NCBI GenBank assembly: GCA_038850275.1
Contig: JAWCLZ010000007.1
Coordinates: forward strand, 1-64,000
DNA length: 64,000 nucleotides
Reading direction: 5' to 3'
DNA from: JAWCLZ01 sp038850275
Lineage (GTDB): Archaea > Halobacteriota > JAWCLZ01
The notes under the pieces are model-generated. The model was given only the letters and a program-made list of their open reading frames with translations, was not told the origin of the DNA and searched no databases. Positions 5,190 through 12,713 of the stretch are shown here, one piece after another; position 1 is the stretch's first letter, and every line of letters starts with the position of its first letter. Position numbers and translations under genes: made by a program.

Positions 5190-6041
5190 TTATTTAATAT
5201 ATTTCTTGAGTAAAGGCTCTAGCATAACTTTATGGTCCCGCGTAATTTTTTCAATTGATGTTACAATGGCGCCTTCAAGTGCTCTTTGGCAGTTGCATTT
5301 ACTCTCCTTTGGGATAGCTGGGATTCCTGCTTTCAAAATTTCTAGAACCGCTTGTTCATTTTTTTTCATATTCTCAAGAATTATCTCTACATTTACCTCC
5401 TGTTCATACCATACATCGTAATCAGTGACTGTTGCAATCATTGCATAGCACATCTCAGCCTCTCTCGCTAGTTTTGCTTCTGGAAGAGCTGTCATTCCAA
5501 CTACGTCGAAGCCAAGCTGGCGGTAAACTCTAGATTCAGCGCGTGTTGAAAATTGTGGGCCCTCTATGCAGACATAGGTTCCTTTATTATGCACTCGAAA
5601 CTTCTTTTTTACCGCTACTTCAGATAACACTCTAGATAACTCGGGGCAAAATGGATCAGCAAAACTGACGTGTGCAACTATTCCATTTGAGAAAAAAGTT
5701 GAAGGTCTAGTCTTGGTTCTATCAAATATTTGGTCTGGGAAAACTATATCCAAGGGTTTAATTTCTTCCCTCAAGCTTCCAACTGCGGAAACTGAAATTA
5801 TTCTATTAACGCCTAGTTTTTTGAAAGCAAATATATTTGCTCTGGAATTTATCTCACTCGGGGAGAAGCGATGCCCAGTGCCATGGCGCGGGATAAATGC
5901 TACTTCTCGACCGCTGATGACGCCTAAAGTAATCACATCACTGGGCTTGCCGAAAGGAGTATCTATTTCGACTTTCTTAACTTCTTTAATTATCTCTGCG
6001 CGATAAAGCCCAGATCCGCCTATTATCCCAATTTCTGCCTT
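5190..6041 (-). CDS. S-methyl-5'-thioadenosine phosphorylase family (5' end lost in gap)
   Basis: This enzyme splits methylthioadenosine, or in some archaea 5'-deoxyadenosine or methylthioinosine, with phosphate. The frame is open to the run of N at 6042-6051 and reads K-A-E-I-G-I-I-G-G-S-G-L-Y at its start, the classic phosphate-binding opening, so only the first codon or two are missing; 283 residues are readable. Other motifs are E-G-P-Q-F-S-T-R-A-E and G-M-T-A-L-P-E-A. A start placed at 5936 would cut off 35 conserved residues and is wrong. It belongs to SAM by-product recycling, consistent with the SAM synthetase at 53 kb. Exact substrate uncertain. Confidence 0.9.
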   Translation of the reverse strand, partial: KAEIGIIGGSGLYRAEIIKEVKKVEIDTPFGKPSDVITLGVISGREVAFIPRHGTGHRFSPSEINSRANIFAFKKLGVNRIISVSAVGSLREEIKPLDIVFPDQIFDRTKTRPSTFFSNGIVAHVSFADPFCPELSRVLSEVAVKKKFRVHNKGTYVCIEGPQFSTRAESRVYRQLGFDVVGMTALPEAKLAREAEMCYAMIATVTDYDVWYEQEVNVEIILENMKKNEQAVLEILKAGIPAIPKESKCNCQRALEGAIVTSIEKITRDHKVMLEPLLKKYIK

Positions 6042-6051
6042 NNNNNNNNNN
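6042..6051. other. Assembly gap (10 N)
   Basis: Ten unknown bases cover the start codon of the minus-strand phosphorylase. Ten is probably a placeholder length. Confidence 0.95.
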
Positions 6052-6065
6052 ATTTTACTTCGACT

Positions 6066-6080
6066 AATTATTTATATCTC
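6066..6080. promoter_or_regulatory. Divergent TATA-like region between the phosphorylase and Tfx genes
   Basis: TTATTTATATCTC read on plus and ATATAAATAA read on minus both fit a TATA box. Each lies about 25-30 bases from the start codon on its side, which suggests leaderless transcripts from a shared AT box. The plus strand also carries CGACTAATT, close to the core of the cassette element. Confidence 0.45.
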
Positions 6081-6103
6081 TTTGAGTGAATTTTTTCTAC
6101 GAA

Positions 6104-6514
6104 ATGAAGACAACACGTTCTTTTTTAACTGAGGAGCAGAAGAAGGTGCTGAAACTTAGAGATGAAGGATATACACAGAGAGAGATCGCTCAAATGCTCG
6201 GTACAAGCAGAGCTAATATAAGTATCATTGAAAAGAGAGCGAGGCTCAATTTGGAGAAAGCTAAAGCAACGATTAAAGAATATAGCATTTTGCTTGCCCC
6301 TGTTAGGGTGAAGATCAAAAAAGGGATGGATGTGATAAATGTACCAAAGCTTATTTTCAAGCACGCTGACAAGCGAGGGATAAAAGTAAGGCTTAATTCC
6401 CTTGATTTAATTGCTAGGATTAATGCTGAAAAGAAAGATAAAATCGAGAATCGCATAATCTTGGAGGACTTCGAGGTTTACATTGCAAAGAATGGAGATG
6501 TTATCTTCGCTTGA
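6104..6514 (+). CDS. Tfx family DNA-binding protein
   Basis: This 136-residue regulator has an N-terminal helix-turn-helix (F-L-T-E-E-Q-K-K-V-L-K-L-R, then Y-T-Q-R-E-I-A-Q-M-L-G-T-S-R-A-N-I-S) and the conserved Tfx extension with E-K-R-A-R-L-N-L-E-K-A. In Methanothermobacter, Tfx binds the promoter of the molybdenum formylmethanofuran dehydrogenase genes; here it sits one gene cluster before a tungstate/molybdate transporter, so a role in Mo/W metabolism is a reasonable inference. ATG at 6104 is preferred over GTG at 6086 because the TATA-like box at about 6070 would place transcription start near 6100. Confidence 0.9.
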   Translation: MKTTRSFLTEEQKKVLKLRDEGYTQREIAQMLGTSRANISIIEKRARLNLEKAKATIKEYSILLAPVRVKIKKGMDVINVPKLIFKHADKRGIKVRLNSLDLIARINAEKKDKIENRIILEDFEVYIAKNGDVIFA

Positions 6515-6524
6515 GGTGGAAGAA

Positions 6525-6692
6525 ATGAAAGTTGAAATTAAAGTCGATGGAGTGAAAATTCCTGCGAATAAATTTGTCCAAGAAATCTTCGCGGGCATGC
6601 TAGAGGGAGTTATTTGCAAGCTGAAAAAAGTGGAGCCGAATTGGAGGAGATTGGAGATATTGGTGGAGAAGGAAGATGAAGGAAGCGATTAA
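6525..6692 (+). CDS. Small conserved archaeal protein
   Basis: This 55-residue protein has the pattern V-E-I-K-V-D-G-V-K-I-P-A-N-K-F-V-Q, then an amphipathic helix and a C-terminal strand L-E-I-L-V. Similar short proteins of unknown function, with a V-x-G-x-x-(I/V)-P-x-N-x-F-V opening, are widespread in euryarchaea (from memory). GAGGTG at 6513-6518 overlaps the Tfx stop and fixes the ATG at 6525. Its last 17 bases overlap the RidA gene, so Tfx, this gene and RidA form a coupled operon. Confidence 0.75.
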   Translation: MKVEIKVDGVKIPANKFVQEIFAGMLEGVICKLKKVEPNWRRLEILVEKEDEGSD

Positions 6693-7071
6693 AAGTGATA
6701 AGCTAGCTAAAGTGATCGGCCCATATTCCCCTGCAATTAAGACAGAGAATTTGATTTTTATATCTGGTCAAATCCCTATTTCTATGGATGGCACCTTGGT
6801 TAAGGGGGATATCAAGCAGCAAACAAAGCAGGTGCTTGAGAATATCAAAGCTATTCTTGAGGCAGCTAGGGGATCCCTTGAGGATGTTGTTAAAACCACG
6901 GTTTTCCTTAAGCATCTTGAAGATTTTGCAGCTATGAATGAAGTTTACGCTGAGTATTTCAAAGAACCATTTCCTGCGCGTTCAACAGTTGAAGTTTCAA
7001 AGCTGCCTAGAGACGTTGATATTGAAATAGAAGCTATTGCAGTGATCAAAAATAAATGTAAACAAGATTGA
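6676..7071 (+). CDS. RidA family reactive imine deaminase
   Basis: This 131-residue protein of the YjgF/YER057c/UK114 family hydrolyses reactive enamine/imine intermediates to 2-keto acids. Family features are G-P-Y-S-P-A-I near residue 15, I-S-G-Q-I-P near 31, Q-T-K-Q-V-L-E-N near 50, and the C-terminal P-A-R-S-T-V-E-V and I-E-I-E-A-I-A. The catalytic-site Arg sits in P-A-R-S-T. Length is typical, and it forms trimers in characterised relatives. The overlap with the preceding small gene implies translational coupling. Confidence 0.92.
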   Translation: MKEAIKSDKLAKVIGPYSPAIKTENLIFISGQIPISMDGTLVKGDIKQQTKQVLENIKAILEAARGSLEDVVKTTVFLKHLEDFAAMNEVYAEYFKEPFPARSTVEVSKLPRDVDIEIEAIAVIKNKCKQD

Positions 7072-7114
7072 TTTCGAAATATTCATATATGTAATTAAAT
7101 ATGGTTAACAAAGA

Positions 7115-8074
7115 ATGAGGTTAATTGAATTAACTGCTTTAATCATCGCATTTTCAATATTTACAGCTTCTTGCTTGCAATCCAAGGAAGAGGTTACCTT
7201 AACCATTTTCCACGCTGGCAGCCTTTCAAAGCCAATAGAAGAACTCGCGAAGGCATATACTGCTAAATACCCTAAAGTTAAAATATTAAGAGAGGGAGCA
7301 GGGAGCTTGGAGACAATAAGAAAAATAACAGAACTCAAGCGAGAAGCAGATATCATCGCAGTTGCGGATTATGAATTAATTCCGAAGATGCTTGTCCCTG
7401 AATATGCTGAATGGGCTATCAAATTTGCAAGAAATCGAATGGTAATAGCCTATACCAATAAAAGCAAATACAGCCAAGAGATCGATCAAGATAACTGGTA
7501 TTACATACTAGCAAGAAAAGACGTTGAAATAGGAAGATCAAATCCAGAAACCGATCCATGTGGCTATAGAACGCTTATCCTGCTCAGCTTAGCTGAGAAA
7601 TATTATGGAAGGGAGCTAAAGGAAGATATCTTGGAAAACTCCCCACCTAGGAATATGAGATATACAGAAGTGGATCTTGTATCAACTCTTCAATTGGGTG
7701 AAATCGATTATCTTTTCATATATGAATCAAATGCGGTGCAATATGGCCTTAAATATATCAAACTCCCTGCGGAGATAGATTTAAGCAGTGAGGAGCATGC
7801 AGCTTTTTATTCAACTGAAAAAATTAATGTAAAGAGAGGCAGCGAAATTATAACACTAACAGGCAAGCCAATTATTTATGGTATCACCGTTCCAAAGAAT
7901 TCATTAAATTCAAAGGTAGCCATTGATTTTCTGAGGTTCCTATTAAGCAGCGAGGGCAGAGGAATTCTCCAGAAAAATGGTATGCAGTGTTTAGCAATTG
8001 CAAGCGATGTTAATAAAATTCCATTAGAATTAAAGCCATATATAGGAGTTGAAAGTGACAACTATGAAGATTGA
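7115..8074 (+). CDS. wtpA: Tungstate/molybdate ABC transporter, substrate-binding lipoprotein
   Basis: This 319-residue periplasmic-type receptor of the WtpA group starts with a hydrophobic signal and a lipobox ending at Cys20 (F-T-A-S-C). H-A-G-S-L-S at 33-38 and A-G-S-L-E-T near 62 are oxyanion-binding loops. D147 (P-E-T-D-P-C-G-Y) and E204 (Y-E-S-N-A-V) fit the two carboxylates that give archaeal WtpA its octahedral metal coordination. The permease and ATPase follow directly, overlapping by 17-20 bases. The window also encodes an aldehyde:ferredoxin oxidoreductase (60493-62271), a tungsten enzyme, so tungstate is the likely substrate; molybdate cannot be excluded. Confidence 0.92.
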   Translation: MRLIELTALIIAFSIFTASCLQSKEEVTLTIFHAGSLSKPIEELAKAYTAKYPKVKILREGAGSLETIRKITELKREADIIAVADYELIPKMLVPEYAEWAIKFARNRMVIAYTNKSKYSQEIDQDNWYYILARKDVEIGRSNPETDPCGYRTLILLSLAEKYYGRELKEDILENSPPRNMRYTEVDLVSTLQLGEIDYLFIYESNAVQYGLKYIKLPAEIDLSSEEHAAFYSTEKINVKRGSEIITLTGKPIIYGITVPKNSLNSKVAIDFLRFLLSSEGRGILQKNGMQCLAIASDVNKIPLELKPYIGVESDNYED

Positions 8075-8843
8075 AAAAACCTTTATAATATTCTCCGCGA
8101 TGGGAATCCTAATGTTAATGTTAGTTGTACTTCCGATTTTTAATTTGATTTTCGCTCAATCCCTCTCAGATATATATGATGCAATTGGCGATGAAAGCGT
8201 ACACTCTGCTATATTCTTGAGCATTGCAAGCGCTGCTATCGCAGCTATGATTGCTTGTATTTCAGGAGTGCCTCTTGCATTCATATTAGCGAGGAAGAAA
8301 TTCAAAGGGAAGCAATTGATAGAGGGAATCATTGATCTTCCAATGGCAGTGCCACATACAGTTGCGGGAATAGCATTGCTATCAATCTTCGGGAGGCGTG
8401 GATTGATAGGCGCTGCTCTTGAGCCATTTGGACTGCGCTTCTACAGCACTACAGCTGGCATAGTAATAGCGATGCTCTTCGTGAGCTCGCCTTTCTTGGT
8501 AAACGCAGCTAGAGAGGGCTTTGAATCAATAGACCCAAGGATTGAAAAAGCAGCTAGAACGCTTGGAGCCTCGCAATTCGAAGTATTCAGAAGGATCTCC
8601 CTTCCCCTAGCTGCTAGAAGTATATTAACTGGAGGAGTATTAGCTTGGGCGCGTGGTATAAGTGAATTTGGGGCAATCGCGATACTCGCATATCATCCCA
8701 TGACTGCTCCAGTTTTGATTTATGAGCGCTTCTTAACCTCTGGCTTTGAGCAGTCATCTTCAATTGCAGTTGTATTGCTCGTGATCTGCCTATCGATCTT
8801 CGCAATGTTGAGATACATCTCACAGAGAAGTGAGATTAGATGA
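8055..8843 (+). CDS. wtpB: Tungstate/molybdate ABC transporter, permease
   Basis: This 262-residue membrane protein has about six hydrophobic helices and the EAA loop (E-K-A-A-R-T-L-G-A-S near residue 170) that contacts the ATPase. It is of the ModB/WtpB/CysT type, which matches the flanking genes. The start is ambiguous: GTG at 8055 has GGAG 6-9 bases upstream, while TTG 8049 and ATG 8064 are alternatives. It overlaps wtpA by 20 bases and shares an ATGA overlap with wtpC, typical of a coupled transporter operon. Confidence 0.9.
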   Translation: MTTMKIEKTFIIFSAMGILMLMLVVLPIFNLIFAQSLSDIYDAIGDESVHSAIFLSIASAAIAAMIACISGVPLAFILARKKFKGKQLIEGIIDLPMAVPHTVAGIALLSIFGRRGLIGAALEPFGLRFYSTTAGIVIAMLFVSSPFLVNAAREGFESIDPRIEKAARTLGASQFEVFRRISLPLAARSILTGGVLAWARGISEFGAIAILAYHPMTAPVLIYERFLTSGFEQSSSIAVVLLVICLSIFAMLRYISQRSEIR

Positions 8844-9904
8844 TACGCATTGAAAATTTAGAAGGAAGCTATGAGTCATTTAAATTGTTTAATATATCAT
8901 TCGAAATTCAAAAAGGAGAAATATTCGCAATCTTGGGCCCAACTGGCGCTGGTAAAACAATGCTACTTGAAGCAATTGCTGGAATACTACAGATAAAGAA
9001 GGGTAGAATTTTGCTTGATGAAAAGGAACTTACAAAATTACCCCCTGAGAAACGCGGTATTGGAATGGTGTTTCAAGACTGTGCTCTTTTTCCACATCTC
9101 AGCGTGCGTGAGAACATCGCATTTGGCTTGGAATATAGAAAACTTGAGAAAAGCGAAGTTGAAGGTCGCGTTCAAGAAATAGCTCAGCTATTGAATATCT
9201 CGCACTTACTAGGGAGAATGCCATCCTCGCTAAGTGGAGGTGAGAAGCAAAGAGTTGCTCTCGCAAGAGCGCTCGTAATTCAACCTGAAATTCTATTGCT
9301 TGATGAACCGCTCAGCGCTCTAGATGCGCGCACTAGAGAGGAATTGAAAATGGAGATCAAAGGAATTGTGAAGAAACTAAATATTCCAACTTTATATGTC
9401 ACGCATGACCAGCAAGAAGCTTTTGCCATTGCAGATAGAATCGCTATTATGAATCAAGGTAAAATTTTGCAGATTGGCAAGCGGGAGGAAATTTTTTATT
9501 CCCCAAGTAGTGAATTTGTAGCTAGATTCCTCGGAATAAAGAATGTTTTTGAAGGAGTGGTAATTTCAAACTCAAATGGTCTAGCGCGTATTAAAGTTAA
9601 AGATAAAGAAGTTGAGGCAATTTGCAATTATGGAGAAAACGAGAGAGTTAAGATCTGCATCAGACCTGAGAATGTGGTAATTGCTCTTGACTTTGGTTTA
9701 TCGAGTACAAGAAACAAATTTGAGGGCAAAATAACGAATATAGAGCTACTGGGCGCGACTGCGCGAGTAGTAGTTGACATTGATTCAAATTTCGAACTTG
9801 AAGCATTGCTAACAAGGAGATCCGTCTATGATTTAGGTCTAGCAAAGGGTAAAATTGTGAATGTTTCTTTTAAGGCCACGAATGTGCACGTAATTAAAGA
9901 GTAG
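8840..9904 (+). CDS. wtpC: Tungstate/molybdate ABC transporter, ATPase
   Basis: This 354-residue ATP-binding subunit has Walker A G-P-T-G-A-G-K-T near residue 34, the Q loop, signature L-S-G-G-E-K-Q-R near 130 and Walker B I-L-L-L-D-E-P near 150. The C-terminal 110 residues form a TOBE-like domain (I-C-I-R-P-E-N-V), which in ModC/WtpC relatives often binds the oxyanion for feedback inhibition. It completes the wtpABC operon. No separate Mo/W-responsive regulator is adjacent, but the Tfx gene lies about 2.3 kb upstream on the same strand. Confidence 0.92.
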   Translation: MIRIENLEGSYESFKLFNISFEIQKGEIFAILGPTGAGKTMLLEAIAGILQIKKGRILLDEKELTKLPPEKRGIGMVFQDCALFPHLSVRENIAFGLEYRKLEKSEVEGRVQEIAQLLNISHLLGRMPSSLSGGEKQRVALARALVIQPEILLLDEPLSALDARTREELKMEIKGIVKKLNIPTLYVTHDQQEAFAIADRIAIMNQGKILQIGKREEIFYSPSSEFVARFLGIKNVFEGVVISNSNGLARIKVKDKEVEAICNYGENERVKICIRPENVVIALDFGLSSTRNKFEGKITNIELLGATARVVVDIDSNFELEALLTRRSVYDLGLAKGKIVNVSFKATNVHVIKE

Positions 9905-9976
9905 CTACTACAAATCAATCGCCAAAAAAATTAAATATACAAAGCAGCGCTTCTTCAAACTTGCGGGTGAACAAAA

Positions 9977-11476
9977 TTGAATGATCAACATGAATATAAT
10001 ATAGATATACTTCGCCGAGGGCGATTTAAAGCAGATGCTCCGGAAATTGTTAAACAATTCACTGCCTCTATAAAGGCTGATGAATGGATTTTTCAAGCTG
10101 ATATAATGGTGGATAAAGCACACGTGATAATGCTTAGAAAATGTGGAATAATCACCGAGCTTGAATGTGCAAAGATCTTGGAAGCATTGAGTAAAATTGA
10201 GCGCTTAGGTGTTGATGCTCTAGACCTATCGAAATACGATGATGTGCATATTGCAATTGAATCCAACTTGATTAAGGAAATTGGAGAAGAAATAGGTGGA
10301 AAAATGCACGTAGCGCGCTCTCGTAATGATGAAGTTGCAGCTTGCATTAGAATAGCTCTTCGAGAGGAGATGCTGAGATTGATGCTTGGCCTTTTGAATT
10401 TGCGAGAGGTTTTGCTAAAGAAAGCTGAGCAGCACATCTACACACTCATGCCTGGTTTCACTCATCTTCAACATGCTCAGCCCACTACTCTTGCGCATCA
10501 CCTTTTGGCTCACGTCGATGCAATTAAGCGAGATTTTGACCGCATAGTTCAAGCTTACTCACGCGTTAATTTAAATCCATTGGGCAGTGCTGCTCTTGCT
10601 TCAACAGGGTTTGACATCGACCGCGAGTTAACATCTAAGCTACTGGGGTTTGATGGATTGATAGAGAACTCCATGGATGCTGTTTCAACGCGTGATTTTG
10701 CAATAGAAGTGCTTGGTGCAATTGCAAATCTCATGGTTAACCTGAGCCGCATTTGCGAGGAGCTTATAATATGGAGTACGCTTGAATTTGGCTATATTGA
10801 ATTAAGCGAGGAATATGCTTCCACTAGTTCAATAATGCCTCAGAAGAAAAATCCAGATGTACTTGAACTCGTGAGGGCTAAAACTGGTACAGTAGCTGGT
10901 TGTTTGCTAGCTGCAATTGCAATCTGCAAGGCACTGCCTATGAGCTACAATCGCGACCTGCAAGAAGTAACCCCCCATCTCTTAACTGCTTTAAATATAG
11001 CTCAAGCTTCTTTAAAGATCTGCAGCGGTGCAATTGAAACTATGAAGGTGAATATTGAGAGAATGCAGGATATGACTGCACTTGGCTTTATCACTGCTAC
11101 TGAGCTAGCTGATACAATTGTACGCGCTTGCAAGATACCATTTCGAACGGCCCATCAAATAGTAGGCATAGTTGCGAGGGAAAAAGGTGAAATTACGCTT
11201 GAGAAATTGAATGAAGCTGCAGTTAAAGTAATTGGGAGAGAGCTCAGTACAATTGGATTGACGGAAGAGCTTTTGAAGAGAGCTTTGGATGTTAAGCAGA
11301 ATGTGGAGATTAGAAAAACCATAGGTGGGCCATCTCCAAAAGAGGTAATGCGGATGATTTCAATTAGGAAGAATCTATTGAGCCTTGATGATAACTTAGC
11401 TAGAGATAAAATCAAGAGAATTGAAAGAGCGAGGCTAGAACTAGAGCGAGCGATAGGTGAGGCATATGAATGCTAG
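9977..11476 (+). CDS. argH: Argininosuccinate lyase
   Basis: This 499-residue enzyme cleaves argininosuccinate to arginine and fumarate, the last step of arginine synthesis. Signature regions of the fumarase/lyase superfamily are A-R-S-R-N-D near residue 113, T-H-L-Q-H-A-Q-P-T near 159 and S-S-I-M-P-Q-K-K-N-P near 285, the mobile catalytic loop with the active Ser. The start is TTG at 9977 with GGGTGA at 9965-9970; a nearby ATG is out of frame. Its end overlaps gatD by 11 bases, so arginine synthesis and Gln-tRNA formation share an operon. Length is at the long end for the family. Confidence 0.95.
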   Translation: MNDQHEYNIDILRRGRFKADAPEIVKQFTASIKADEWIFQADIMVDKAHVIMLRKCGIITELECAKILEALSKIERLGVDALDLSKYDDVHIAIESNLIKEIGEEIGGKMHVARSRNDEVAACIRIALREEMLRLMLGLLNLREVLLKKAEQHIYTLMPGFTHLQHAQPTTLAHHLLAHVDAIKRDFDRIVQAYSRVNLNPLGSAALASTGFDIDRELTSKLLGFDGLIENSMDAVSTRDFAIEVLGAIANLMVNLSRICEELIIWSTLEFGYIELSEEYASTSSIMPQKKNPDVLELVRAKTGTVAGCLLAAIAICKALPMSYNRDLQEVTPHLLTALNIAQASLKICSGAIETMKVNIERMQDMTALGFITATELADTIVRACKIPFRTAHQIVGIVAREKGEITLEKLNEAAVKVIGRELSTIGLTEELLKRALDVKQNVEIRKTIGGPSPKEVMRMISIRKNLLSLDDNLARDKIKRIERARLELERAIGEAYEC

Positions 11477-12713
11477 AACAGGCGATTGGGTTAGAGTTGA
11501 GAAAAAAGGTAGAATATACAGTGGCATTTTAATGCCATCAAGTGGGGACTACATCGTTATTAAACTCGATAATGGCTATAACATTGGAGTAAAGCTAGAT
11601 AGCGATGTCAAAATTGAAGTGATAAAGCAAGGGGCAATGGAACAACGCGGAGGTATGGCTTTTCCAAAGCAAAATCCAACTCTACCTAGAATTTCAATCA
11701 TTTCAACAGGCGGCACAATTGCAAGTAGAGTGGATTATCGCACCGGAGCTGTTTCCCCTCAATTTGATGCAGAGGATATCCTCAGCGCTATTCCCGAGTT
11801 AGCTGAAATTGCAAACTTCGATACAACTGTGCTTTGCAGCATATTCAGTGAAAATATGACGCCTGATATCTGGATCGATCTTGCTAGAGCAGTTGCGAGA
11901 AAAATCGAAGATGGGGCAAGCGGGATTTTGATCACCCATGGCACTGATACAATGGCTTATACAGCTGCAGCTCTCTCATTTATGGTTCAAACGCCTATAC
12001 CTATTGTGCTAACAGGTTCTCAGAGATCAGCTGATAGGCCCAGTAGTGACAATGCAATAAATGCAGTATGCGCAGCAACTGTGGCAGCGAGTGACATCGC
12101 AGAGGTTGTAGTGGTGATGCATGGTACAACAAGCGATAATTTCTGCTATATTCACCGAGGTACAAAAGTGAGAAAAATGCATACCTCAAGGCGGGATGCC
12201 TTCAAATCAATTAATGATTTACCCTTGGGAATCGTTGAATATCCCTCTCGCAGAATTATAATGAAGCAGAGATATGTGAAGCGTGGTGAGAGGCAATTGC
12301 TATTGAGAGATAAACTGGAACAAAAATGCGCCTTAATTAAATTCCACCCTGGAATGAATGTCGATGTATTACGATATTTCATTGAAAATGGATATAAAGG
12401 AATAGTTTTAGAGGGCACTGGCATGGGACACGTGCATTCAAGCTGGATTGATTATTTGAAGAAAGTTGAAATCCCAATTGTGATGACTTCCCAATGTCTC
12501 TATGGTAGAGTATGTGATCGCGTGTATGACACAGGTAGAGATCTACTTAAAGCAGGTATAATAGAGGGCGAAGATATGCTTCCAGAAGTAGCACTGGTGA
12601 AGCTAATGTGGGCACTGGGTCAGACCTCAGATAGGGAAGAAGTAAAAAGGATCATGCAGATGAATATCGCTGGTGAAATAACGGAGAGCAGTAAACATGA
12701 AGTTGGATTTTGA
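11466..12713 (+). CDS. gatD: Glutamyl-tRNA(Gln) amidotransferase subunit D
   Basis: This 415-residue subunit is the glutaminase/asparaginase half of the archaeal GatDE complex, which converts Glu-tRNA(Gln) to Gln-tRNA(Gln). An N-terminal beta-barrel domain (about 1-70) precedes the asparaginase fold with S-T-G-G-T-I-A-S near residue 80 and T-H-G-T-D-T-M near 157, which hold the nucleophilic Thr and catalytic Thr/Asp. ATG at 11466 fits the family start and has GGTGA a few bases upstream. It overlaps argH and gatE, supporting one transcript argH-gatD-gatE. Confidence 0.95.
   Translation: MNARTGDWVRVEKKGRIYSGILMPSSGDYIVIKLDNGYNIGVKLDSDVKIEVIKQGAMEQRGGMAFPKQNPTLPRISIISTGGTIASRVDYRTGAVSPQFDAEDILSAIPELAEIANFDTTVLCSIFSENMTPDIWIDLARAVARKIEDGASGILITHGTDTMAYTAAALSFMVQTPIPIVLTGSQRSADRPSSDNAINAVCAATVAASDIAEVVVVMHGTTSDNFCYIHRGTKVRKMHTSRRDAFKSINDLPLGIVEYPSRRIIMKQRYVKRGERQLLLRDKLEQKCALIKFHPGMNVDVLRYFIENGYKGIVLEGTGMGHVHSSWIDYLKKVEIPIVMTSQCLYGRVCDRVYDTGRDLLKAGIIEGEDMLPEVALVKLMWALGQTSDREEVKRIMQMNIAGEITESSKHEVGF

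Noticed and set aside
5190..5936. Phosphorylase as a complete 248-residue gene starting at 5936
   Set aside because: The upstream frame carries the essential G-I-I-G-G-S-G-L-Y motif up to the gap, so this start is internal.
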